From positions 1 through 6,523 of the forward strand of contig JAIDKJ010000065.1 in the NCBI GenBank assembly GCA_029051835.1: DNA of 6,523 bases. The letters are read 5' to 3'. How positions within the stretch are numbered: the stretch's first letter is position 1; every line of letters starts with the position of its first letter. Source of the DNA: Paramuribaculum sp. (GTDB lineage Bacteria; Bacteroidota; Bacteroidia; Bacteroidales; Muribaculaceae). The notes beneath the pieces are model-generated. The model had not been told where the DNA came from. It saw only the letters and a program-made list of their open reading frames with translations, and made no database searches. Positions 1 to 6,523 of this stretch are shown one piece after another. Made by a program: the position numbers and the translations under genes.

Positions 1-2
1 TC

Positions 3-3000
3 AAACAGTGCGAACGGCTGACCACCTACCGGTGCTCCTACACCAACGAGGACATAAAGACGGCGGCCGACGTCAGCGCACACTACACCAAAGCATCGGT
101 CACCACCGTTCTCAACGGCCTGCTCAAAGACACCGGCCTGCGCTACAAGATCATCTCGCCCCGGCTGATAGCCATAACGCGCAAAAGCGCCGACGCCCCC
201 GCCGCCGGCACCGACCCCGGCCGCCGCATCAACGGCCTTGTGCTCGACGAATACGGCGACCCGCTGCCGGGAGCCACCGTCAAATGCGTAGGGCATGAGA
301 GCACGGCCTGCTCGTCGGATCTCGACGGCCATTTCAGCATCACCCTGCCCGCCGGAGCCGACAAGCTCGCCATAAGCTATATCGGCATGAAGCCGCTCAT
401 CGTTGACGCCGCCGACGGACTCACCGCACAGCTGACCGCCGCCGGCACGGAGCTTGACGAAGTAGTCGTAGTGGGCTACGGCGTGCAGAAAAAAGTCAAC
501 GTCACCGGCGCCGTATCGATGGTCGACGACAAAGTCTTCGCCGCCCGCCCCGTGGCCAACGCCTCGCAGGCACTGCAGGGAGCCATACCCGGACTCAACC
601 TCAGCACCACCAACGCCGGCGGACAGCTCAACTCCTCCATGACCATGAACATCCGCGGCACCGGCACCATCGGCGACGGCTCCGTGGCCTCGCCCCTGAT
701 ACTCATCGACGGAATCGAGGGCAATATCAACACCCTCAACCCCAACGACATCGAAAGCGTGTCGGTGCTTAAGGACGCCGCCTCGGCCTCGATCTACGGC
801 GCCCGCGCCGCCTTCGGCGTGGTGCTTGTCACCACCAAAAACGGAAGCAAGGGACGAATCAATGTCAGCTATTCCGGCGATATACGTTTCTCATCGGCCA
901 CTTCCCTACCCGACTTCACCAACTCTCTCGAATGGGCCGGATTTTTCAATGAAGCCCAGCTCAACCAGGACGGCGGATATGTGTTCGACGACATAACACT
1001 TGAGCGTATGCGCAAATTCCGCAACGGCGAATACACCGACCCCACCCAAAGCGAATACTACGGCGTAGTCGAGGGAGTCAACGGCCACTGGTCGCGCTAC
1101 CAGACCGCTTTCGCCGATACCCGCTGGTTCGATGTGTTCTACCGCGACAACGCCCCACAGACACAACACAACATCAGTCTGTCGGGAGGCAACGACAAGG
1201 TCAACTGGCTCATATCGGGCAGCTACCTCTATCAGGAAGGCCTGATGCGCTACCGTCCCGACAACTTCCGGCGTCTGACCACCAACGCCAAGATCGGCGC
1301 AGAGCTTGCCAAATGGGCCCGCGTTGACTACAACCTCAAATGGAACCGTACCGACTACGACCAGCCCGAACAGATGAACGGCCTCTTCTACCACGCCATC
1401 GCACGCCGCTGGCCCCAGATGCCGGTAAAGGATCCCAACGGCCACTACACTTTCAACACCGAGATACAGAATATCGTAGAGGGCGGACGCTCCCGCTCCA
1501 AAGGCGACATGGTGTCGCAGCAGATACGCTTCACCTTCACTCCGCTCGAAGGATGGAACATAGTCGTGGACGGCGCCAACCGTATCAACCACTCGATGAG
1601 CCGCAGCTGGCACCTGCCCATCATATCCTGGTATATGGACAACACCCCGACTGCACCGACCGAACGCTCGTGGGCCAGCCAGAGCCGCTCGCACACCAAC
1701 TACTGGTCGACCAACATCTTCACCGACTACACCCGCTCGTGGGGACGTCACAACGGGAAGGTGCTCGTCGGAGTCAACTATGAGAACTATGCCACCGACG
1801 GACTGTCGGGCTCAGGCTACTCTCTCAACTCCAACAACAAACCGTTCATCTCGCAGTCGACCGAGGACTTCAAAGCCTCCGACTCGTTCAACCACCGCTC
1901 CACCGCCGGATATTTCGGCCGACTCAACTACGACTACGACGGTCGCTATCTCATCGAGGCCAACCTGCGCTACGACGGCTCGTCGCGCTTCGTAGGCTCG
2001 CGCCGCTGGGCTTGGTTCCCGTCGTTCTCGATCGGATGGAACATCGCCCGCGAAAACTTCTTCCAAAGCCTCGCCACTCACGTCAACACCCTCAAGCCGC
2101 GCCTGTCATGGGGTAAACTCGGCAACACCAGCTCGGCCTACTCATCGTTCTGGGACTGGTATCCCTTCTATCAGCAGCAGGGAGTCGGAGTTGAAAACTC
2201 GGCTCTTATCATAGGAGGCAAGAGGCAGAACACCGCATCGCTTCCGGGTATCATAAACAATGCCCTGACATGGGAAAAAGTGTCGACTCTCAACGTCGGC
2301 CTCGACTTCGGAGCGCTTAACAACCGCCTGACAGGCGAATTCAACTGGTTCAGCCGCAAAACCGAGGACATGATAGGCCCGGCACCGGTGCTCAGCTACA
2401 TACTCGGCGCCGACGCGCCCAAAGCCAATAACTGCGACCTGCGCACCAACGGCTGGGAGCTGGAGATCAGATGGAACGACCGCATAGGCAATGTGAACTA
2501 CAACGCACGATTCAACATCTCCGACTCGCGCACCAAGATACTCAACTACCCCTACAACGGCGAATTCGGCGAACAGGGCATAAACTCCTACTACAACGGC
2601 AAACAGCTTGGCGAAATATGGGGCTACGTCACCGAAGGCATAGCCCAGAGCGACGACGACATGAACGCATGGCTTGAGAACAACAAGCCCAACTGGGGCT
2701 CAAACTGGCGCGCCGGCGACATCATGTACCGCGTTATTGACGGCGACGGCAAAGTGACCGCCGGCAACTCCACCCTCAACGACCACGGCGATCTGAAAGT
2801 GATCGGCAACAGCACTCCGCGCTACCGCTTCGGCATCAACCTCGGCGCCGAATGGAAAGGGATCGACTTCTCAGCCTTCTTCCAGGGTGTGATGAAGCGC
2901 GACTACTGGTTTGGCGACGAACCCTACTTCTGGGGAGCATCGGGCGGACTGTGGCAAAGCTGCGTGTTCAAGGAACACCTCGACTACTGGAGCCCCGAAC

Positions 3001-3308
3001 GCCCCAACGCCTACTATCCTATCCCCTACTTCTCCAACACCAAGAACAAACAGTGCCAGACACGCTACCTTCAGGACGCATCCTACATACGGTGCAAGAA
3101 CATACAGCTCGGCTACTCGCTTCCGCGCCCTGTCATAGGCAAGATAGGTCTGCAGAACTGCCGCATCTACGTGAGCGTCGACAATCTGTTCACATGCTCC
3201 AAAATGTCGAAAGTATTCGACCCCGAAGCTCTCGGCGGCGACTACGGAGCCGGCAAACTATATCCGCTGACACGCACATGGGCAGTCGGCGCAAGCCTCA
3301 ACTTCTAA
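3..3308 (+). CDS. SusC/RagA-family TonB-dependent outer-membrane transporter with N-terminal STN domain (5' partial)
   Basis: Imports a ligand, usually an oligosaccharide in this family, across the outer membrane using TonB energy, in complex with the SusD-like lipoprotein encoded next. The frame is open from base 3 to the TAA at 3306-3308, giving 1101 visible residues; the signal peptide and the first part of the STN domain lie outside the window. Visible residues 1-60 look like an STN domain (TGLRYKII near its end, leading to LIAIT). Residues 76 to about 148 form a carboxypeptidase-regulatory-like domain (INGLVLDEYGDPLPGATV). ELDEVVVVGYG at 150-160 is the SusC-family motif before the plug. 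The plug ends with SVLKDAASASIYGARAAFG (from base 762), a near-canonical SusC signature. The rest is barrel, ending in a C-terminal Phe (GASLNF) as expected for outer-membrane barrels. A GTG at 240 is only an internal codon inside the second domain. STN domains in this family usually mean signalling to a FecR-like anti-sigma factor. The family call is firm; the ligand is unknown. Confidence 0.96.
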   Translation, partial: KQCERLTTYRCSYTNEDIKTAADVSAHYTKASVTTVLNGLLKDTGLRYKIISPRLIAITRKSADAPAAGTDPGRRINGLVLDEYGDPLPGATVKCVGHESTACSSDLDGHFSITLPAGADKLAISYIGMKPLIVDAADGLTAQLTAAGTELDEVVVVGYGVQKKVNVTGAVSMVDDKVFAARPVANASQALQGAIPGLNLSTTNAGGQLNSSMTMNIRGTGTIGDGSVASPLILIDGIEGNINTLNPNDIESVSVLKDAASASIYGARAAFGVVLVTTKNGSKGRINVSYSGDIRFSSATSLPDFTNSLEWAGFFNEAQLNQDGGYVFDDITLERMRKFRNGEYTDPTQSEYYGVVEGVNGHWSRYQTAFADTRWFDVFYRDNAPQTQHNISLSGGNDKVNWLISGSYLYQEGLMRYRPDNFRRLTTNAKIGAELAKWARVDYNLKWNRTDYDQPEQMNGLFYHAIARRWPQMPVKDPNGHYTFNTEIQNIVEGGRSRSKGDMVSQQIRFTFTPLEGWNIVVDGANRINHSMSRSWHLPIISWYMDNTPTAPTERSWASQSRSHTNYWSTNIFTDYTRSWGRHNGKVLVGVNYENYATDGLSGSGYSLNSNNKPFISQSTEDFKASDSFNHRSTAGYFGRLNYDYDGRYLIEANLRYDGSSRFVGSRRWAWFPSFSIGWNIARENFFQSLATHVNTLKPRLSWGKLGNTSSAYSSFWDWYPFYQQQGVGVENSALIIGGKRQNTASLPGIINNALTWEKVSTLNVGLDFGALNNRLTGEFNWFSRKTEDMIGPAPVLSYILGADAPKANNCDLRTNGWELEIRWNDRIGNVNYNARFNISDSRTKILNYPYNGEFGEQGINSYYNGKQLGEIWGYVTEGIAQSDDDMNAWLENNKPNWGSNWRAGDIMYRVIDGDGKVTAGNSTLNDHGDLKVIGNSTPRYRFGINLGAEWKGIDFSAFFQGVMKRDYWFGDEPYFWGASGGLWQSCVFKEHLDYWSPERPNAYYPIPYFSNTKNKQCQTRYLQDASYIRCKNIQLGYSLPRPVIGKIGLQNCRIYVSVDNLFTCSKMSKVFDPEALGGDYGAGKLYPLTRTWAVGASLNF

Positions 3309-3318
3309 ACATTCAGTC

Positions 3319-5361
3319 ATGAAACTCAATATCATACAATCAGCCATAGGGGCAGCCATGACTCTGGCAGCGGCCGTCACCGCAACATCGTGTGACGACA
3401 AACTCGACATGGGTCCCATCACACAGATCACCCCCGACGACTACTACCTGAGCGACGAACAGCTCGCCAACTACGTCAACAATTACTTCCTGTCGCACCT
3501 GTCGGCACCGTTCAGCGGCGCGATGTACCATCCGCAGGGATCCTACTCCAGCGGCATGGGCGGCTCGGACTACAACACCGACATATTCATCAGCGGCACC
3601 GGCAGCACCACCTGGTTTGCAAAAAAACACTGGCAGACCCCCTCGGGCAAATCGCTTCAGGGACTCTACGGCAACATACGCGTGTGGAACCACTTCATCA
3701 GCACCGCTCAGAAAAATATAGCCGACGGCGTAGTCAGCGGCAACACCGAGCTTGCCGACCACTATCTCGGCGAAGGCCACTTCTTCAGAGCTCTCAACTA
3801 CTTCAGACTGCTCGCCACCTACGGCGACTGCGCCATAACCGAAGAGGTGCTCGATCCCGACGACGCACAGCTTATCAAGGCCAGCGTACGCGATCCGCGC
3901 AACGAAGTGGCACGCTACATCCTTTCGGAACTCGACAAAGCCGCATCGCTGCTTCAGGACCGCTCGCGCTTCAAAGGACAGCGCATCAGCCGTCAGGCCG
4001 CCATGCTGCTGAAATCGCGCGTAGCTCTCTTCGAAGCCACATTCGAGAAATACCACCGCGGCTCGGGCCGTGTGCCCGGCGACGCCAATTGGCCCGGAGC
4101 AGCCATGCCGTACAATCAGGGCAAGACATTCGACATCGACGGTGAGATAAGCTTTTTCCTCACCGAAGCGATGAGTGCCGCCGTGGAAGCCGTTGGAAGC
4201 ACACAGCTCACCGCCAACAACATGGTGACCGAACCTCAGGAAGGCCAGATGACCGGATGGAACCCTTACTTCGAGATGTACTCGCAGACGAGCCTCGCCA
4301 ATGTCGATGAAGTGATACTGTGGGTGGAATACAGCCGTACACTCAACGTACAGCACTCCGCGAGCTACTATATCACCACCGGCGGCTGCAACGACGGCAT
4401 GACCCGCGCCTGGGCCGAAGGATTCCTGATGACCGACGGTCTTCCCTTCTACGCCAGTCCGCTCTATCGCGGCGACAAAACCGTCGACAACGTAAAAGCC
4501 GACCGCGACTACCGCATGCAGCTCTTTCTCTACGGCGAGAGCACCCGCGCATACTCCGACCCGGCCAACCCCAAGAGCAGCGATCCTACACAGTGCCTCT
4601 TCGGCGTGCCTCATATCAGCGGCAGCGTGGCCTCGGAGCGCAACCGCACCGGCTACTCATCGCGCAAATACGCTACCTACGACCACAACCAGACCTATCA
4701 GGGAGCCGTCACATGGAACGCCTGTCCGGTGATGCGCACCGCCGAAGCGATGCTCAACTACATTGAGGCATGCGTTGAACTCCGGGGCGATGTCGACGCC
4801 ACCGCATCGGCCTACTGGCAGGCTCTGCGCGCACGCGCCGGGGTCGACACCGACTTCCGCAAGACAGTGGCGGCCACCGATCTGAACCGCGAGCTGCAGC
4901 TGAGCGTATATTCGGGCGACAGACAGGTGTCGGCCCTGCTCTTCAACGTACGCCGCGAACGCATGACCGAAACATTCAACGAAGGACTCCGCTTCGCCGA
5001 CCTGATACGCTGGCGCTCATTCGACCGCCTGCTGACTGACAACTACATACCCGAAGGCGTAAACTTCTGGGAAGAGTTGTGCAACGATCCGATCTATGAC
5101 AATCCGACATTTGTCTACGACGGCAGCTCCAAGTCGATCGTTTCCGGACCCGAACAGGGCAAATATCTGCGGCCGTGCTCGGCGAGCCTTGCCGAAACCA
5201 ACGAGATGCGACAAGGCTATACATGGACCGAAGCCTATTATCTCTCACCCATTGGCTACGGTGACATAACCGCTGCATCGCCCACGCGCGAGATAGCCAA
5301 CTCCTACATGTATCAGAATATCAACTGGTCGGCCGAAGGAGGCCAGTATGCACTCAAATAA
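3319..5361 (+). CDS. SusD/RagB-family surface lipoprotein (ligand-binding partner of the SusC-like transporter)
   Basis: Surface-exposed lipoprotein that binds the ligand and caps the SusC-like channel. The ATG at 3319 is preferred because it gives a short Lys start, a hydrophobic stretch and a lipobox ending TATSC with Cys25, followed by acidic DDK, which suits Bacteroidetes surface export. The next Met (residue 14) would destroy the signal peptide. Family hallmarks in order: GHFFRALNYF (153-162) and TYGD (167-170) in the N-terminal SusD-like domain; ISRQAAMLLKSRVALFEATF, a TPR-like helix; GFLMTDGLPFY and DRDYRMQLFL in the middle; then RRERMTETFNEGLRFADLIRW (545-565) and YLSPIG with a terminal QNINW (666-670) in the C-terminal RagB/SusD domain. 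At 680 residues it is longer than the 551-residue SusD archetype, but larger members are common. It starts 10 bases after the transporter stop, so the two are surely co-transcribed. There is no purine-rich Shine-Dalgarno before the start, which is normal in this phylum. The ligand cannot be predicted. Confidence 0.96.
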   Translation: MKLNIIQSAIGAAMTLAAAVTATSCDDKLDMGPITQITPDDYYLSDEQLANYVNNYFLSHLSAPFSGAMYHPQGSYSSGMGGSDYNTDIFISGTGSTTWFAKKHWQTPSGKSLQGLYGNIRVWNHFISTAQKNIADGVVSGNTELADHYLGEGHFFRALNYFRLLATYGDCAITEEVLDPDDAQLIKASVRDPRNEVARYILSELDKAASLLQDRSRFKGQRISRQAAMLLKSRVALFEATFEKYHRGSGRVPGDANWPGAAMPYNQGKTFDIDGEISFFLTEAMSAAVEAVGSTQLTANNMVTEPQEGQMTGWNPYFEMYSQTSLANVDEVILWVEYSRTLNVQHSASYYITTGGCNDGMTRAWAEGFLMTDGLPFYASPLYRGDKTVDNVKADRDYRMQLFLYGESTRAYSDPANPKSSDPTQCLFGVPHISGSVASERNRTGYSSRKYATYDHNQTYQGAVTWNACPVMRTAEAMLNYIEACVELRGDVDATASAYWQALRARAGVDTDFRKTVAATDLNRELQLSVYSGDRQVSALLFNVRRERMTETFNEGLRFADLIRWRSFDRLLTDNYIPEGVNFWEELCNDPIYDNPTFVYDGSSKSIVSGPEQGKYLRPCSASLAETNEMRQGYTWTEAYYLSPIGYGDITAASPTREIANSYMYQNINWSAEGGQYALK

Positions 5362-5403
5362 GCATAATCCACCCCAACCATTCATCACATCTAAACACCT
5401 GAA

Positions 5404-6372
5404 ATGAACATCAGAAAAACTATTGCAACAATACTGCTCGCCGCCGGAACCATCACGGGAGCCACCGCGTCGGAGCCGGTGACATTCGCCATCGCATCGG
5501 ACTTCCATGCGCCCGACGTGCCCGGCGGACTGGAGCGCGTCAGGGCTTTCGTCGACACCGCCAGAGCGCGGGGCGTGGACTTCATCATAGAGCTTGGTGA
5601 CTTCGCACGGCTCGACAGCGCCTCGGCGCCCTACCACGAGGCGTGGAACTCGTTTGAAGGCTACCGCTATCACGTGATCGGCAACCATGACTGCGACCGA
5701 TACTCGTCGGACGGCTACGCCGCCGGAGCGGGCATGCCGGGACGCTACTACTCGTTCGACAAGGGGGGCTACCACTTCGTGGTGCTCGACGGCAACAACT
5801 GGGCCGACAAGGAGGGCAATATCCACCACTACGATCATGGCAACTACTACGGCAAGTCGACCGACTGGATGGACCGCGAGCAGCTCGACTGGCTTCGGCG
5901 CGATCTGGCCTCGACCGACAAGCGGTGCATACTGTTCTCACACCAGAGTATCGATTTCCGACTGAAAAACGGCGAGGAGGTGCGCCGCTTGCTCGAGGAG
6001 GAGAACCGGCGCGCAGGCCGGCGCAAGGTGGTGGCGGCGTTCAGCGGACATGACCATAGCAACTACAACCGCCGGATCAACGGCATCAACTATTCGCAGG
6101 TCAACAGCGCCTCATACGTGTGGATCGGCGCGGAAACGCAGACCGAACGCCGCTTCCCCAAGAAGATCAACGACCGCTACAGCCTGATGAAGTACTCGAT
6201 GATGTATGACCGTCCGCTCTGGGCTATAGTCACGCTGACCATCGACGGGATCTCGATCGAAGGGGTCAAGGGGCAGTTCATGCCTCCCACTCCCGCCGAG
6301 ATCGGCATAAAGGAGAATGTCGACGGGCTGCCGCTCGTGCCGCTGATCGAAGACTATGAGATAGAGCTGTAA
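5404..6372 (+). CDS. Secreted calcineurin-like metallophosphoesterase
   Basis: Probable dimetal phosphomonoesterase or phosphodiesterase acting outside the cytoplasm. Residues 1-22 form a Sec signal peptide (MNIRK, then a hydrophobic run, ending ATA before SEP); there is no lipobox Cys. The calcineurin-like metal-ligand set is complete and in order: D33 and H35 (SDFHAP), D66 (ELGDFA), N94-H95-D96 (GNHDC), H180 (FSHQS), H216 and H218 (SGHDHSN). A His-rich insertion, GNIHHYDHGNYYG (138-150), lies between the GNHD and FSH motifs. The C-terminal part (about 255-322, containing DGISIEGVKG and a PPTPAEIG stretch) resembles the small beta extension of secreted members. The 322-residue length suits a single-domain enzyme without the purple acid phosphatase fibronectin-like domain. 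It lies 42 bases after the SusD-like gene with no terminator between, so it is probably in the same operon. Substrate is not readable from sequence: a phosphorylated sugar, phosphodiester, nucleotide or phospholipid headgroup are all possible. Confidence 0.93.
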   Translation: MNIRKTIATILLAAGTITGATASEPVTFAIASDFHAPDVPGGLERVRAFVDTARARGVDFIIELGDFARLDSASAPYHEAWNSFEGYRYHVIGNHDCDRYSSDGYAAGAGMPGRYYSFDKGGYHFVVLDGNNWADKEGNIHHYDHGNYYGKSTDWMDREQLDWLRRDLASTDKRCILFSHQSIDFRLKNGEEVRRLLEEENRRAGRRKVVAAFSGHDHSNYNRRINGINYSQVNSASYVWIGAETQTERRFPKKINDRYSLMKYSMMYDRPLWAIVTLTIDGISIEGVKGQFMPPTPAEIGIKENVDGLPLVPLIEDYEIEL

Positions 6373-6386
6373 GCCATAGCCTGCCC

Positions 6387-6433
6387 GCGACCGCCGCGCC
6401 GACGCTCGGCGAGGGCGGCTGCGCGGCGGCCGC
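6387..6433 (+). terminator. GC-rich inverted repeat after the operon, possible terminator
   Basis: Fifteen bases after the phosphoesterase stop, CCGCCGCGC (6391-6399) pairs perfectly with GCGCGGCGG (6421-6429). Three more outer pairs (6387-6389 with 6431-6433) follow one A/C mismatch. A competing small hairpin, CGCCG-ACGCT-CGGCG (6397-6411), sits partly inside. The position suits transcription termination, but no T-run follows the stem, so this is not a classical intrinsic terminator and may only reflect high GC content. Confidence 0.35.
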
Positions 6434-6441
6434 CCCACCAT

Positions 6442-6486
6442 GGGGGGGGGGGGGGGGGGTGGGGGGGAGGGGGGGGTTTGTGGGGG
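6442..6486. repeat. Long interrupted poly-G tract
   Basis: A run of 18 G (6442-6459) is followed by T, 7 G, A, 8 G, TTTGT and 5 G. Four or more G-tracts in a row could in principle fold as a G-quadruplex. It lies outside any convincing gene, about 70 bases past the last stop codon and close to the right edge. Such a tract could be a real mutable homopolymer or the poly-G error of two-colour short-read sequencing at a contig end. The sequence cannot distinguish these, though the noisy interruptions and edge position favour an artefact. Confidence 0.85.
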
Positions 6487-6495
6487 TTTTACAAA
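6477..6495 (+). repeat. Short inverted repeat TTTGT/ACAAA
   Basis: TTTGT (6477-6481) and ACAAA (6491-6495) are perfect complements around a 9-base loop, GGGGGTTTT. The 5-bp stem is weak and could occur by chance. It adjoins the poly-G tract, so the underlying base calls may not be reliable. No function is claimed. Confidence 0.3.
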
Positions 6496-6523
6496 GGACC
6501 GCGCCCCCGCGCCAGGAGGAAGT
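6496..6523 (+). other. Right-edge segment with a Shine-Dalgarno-like AGGAGG
   Basis: After the poly-G stretch comes a GCGC-CCCC-GCGC element (6501-6512) and then AGGAGG at 6514-6519, a near-perfect Shine-Dalgarno core. A start codon would be expected just beyond the window edge. Bacteroidetes genes rarely use this signal and the three genes here do not, so it is either coincidence, a different kind of gene next door, or sequence joined on by misassembly. No coding region can be shown. Confidence 0.25.

Noticed and set aside
240..242. GTG as the start codon of the SusC-like gene
   Set aside because: It falls inside the carboxypeptidase-regulatory-like domain, would leave no signal peptide, and the same frame is open and domain-coding back to base 3.
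8..298. A 96-codon rightward ORF at the left edge
   Set aside because: It overlaps the STN-coding frame, and its translation is Arg/His/Pro-rich, typical of an out-of-frame reading of GC-rich coding DNA.
906..1751. A 281-codon antisense ORF inside the SusC-like gene
   Set aside because: Same cause; it lies entirely within barrel-coding sequence and has no recognisable motif.
3340..4614. A 424-codon antisense ORF inside the SusD-like gene
   Set aside because: Long antisense frames arise from the C-rich third positions of the real gene; the translation is low-complexity Val/Ala/Gly/His-rich and shows no domain, while the sense frame has full SusD hallmarks.
5362..5403. Possible promoter or terminator between the SusD-like and phosphoesterase genes
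   Set aside because: The 42 bases are C/A-rich with no inverted repeat and no Bacteroidetes-type TTTG/TAnnTTTG pair, so a separate transcription unit is not supported.
6112..6441. A leftward ORF starting at the CCATGG beside the poly-G tract
   Set aside because: It runs back into the phosphoesterase gene on the opposite strand, and its Arg/Ser/Pro-rich start merely reads the GC hairpin.
1..6523. CRISPR array, tRNA/rRNA, insertion sequence or phage signature
   Set aside because: No spaced direct repeats, no cloverleaf or rRNA-like sequence, and no transposase or integrase coding region were seen; almost the whole window is accounted for by three ordinary-looking genes.

Overview
The window is a single, densely coded, rightward operon fragment from a GC-rich member of the Bacteroidetes, most likely Bacteroidales. 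The assignment rests on an adjacent SusC-like/SusD-like pair, which is essentially diagnostic of that phylum. The absence of Shine-Dalgarno sequences before the internal starts and the short intergenic gaps also fit. Genus cannot be fixed from this sequence; the high GC content would suit Muribaculaceae- or Alistipes-like gut lineages, but that is a guess.

Layout: (1) 3-3308, a TonB-dependent outer-membrane transporter of the SusC/RagA family, cut off at its 5' end by the window edge. The reading frame is open back to base 3. That upstream part encodes most of an STN (secretin/TonB short N-terminal) domain, followed by a carboxypeptidase-regulatory-like domain, the SusC-family DEVVVVGYG motif, the plug and the barrel. 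(2) 3319-5361, a SusD/RagB-family surface lipoprotein starting 10 bases after the transporter stop. (3) 5404-6372, a secreted calcineurin-like metallophosphoesterase with a complete metal-binding motif set, 42 bases downstream. (4) 6373-6523, a gene-free end holding a strong GC hairpin and then a long, slightly interrupted poly-G stretch. The poly-G may be a sequencing or assembly artefact near a contig end.

How they may work together: the SusD-like lipoprotein captures a ligand at the cell surface and forms the lid of the SusC-like channel, which imports it into the periplasm using TonB energy. The exported phosphoesterase would then act in the periplasm or on the envelope, possibly removing phosphate from the imported ligand. 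No glycoside hydrolase, polysaccharide lyase or sulfatase is visible here, so the substrate is unknown; a phosphate-bearing ligand is an inference from gene order only. The STN domain suggests the transporter also signals to an anti-sigma/ECF sigma pair, which would have to lie outside the window.

No tRNA, rRNA, CRISPR array, transposase or attachment site was seen. Nothing here clearly amounts to an undescribed system. The points most worth checking are the STN-bearing transporter, the phosphoesterase coupling and the poly-G end.
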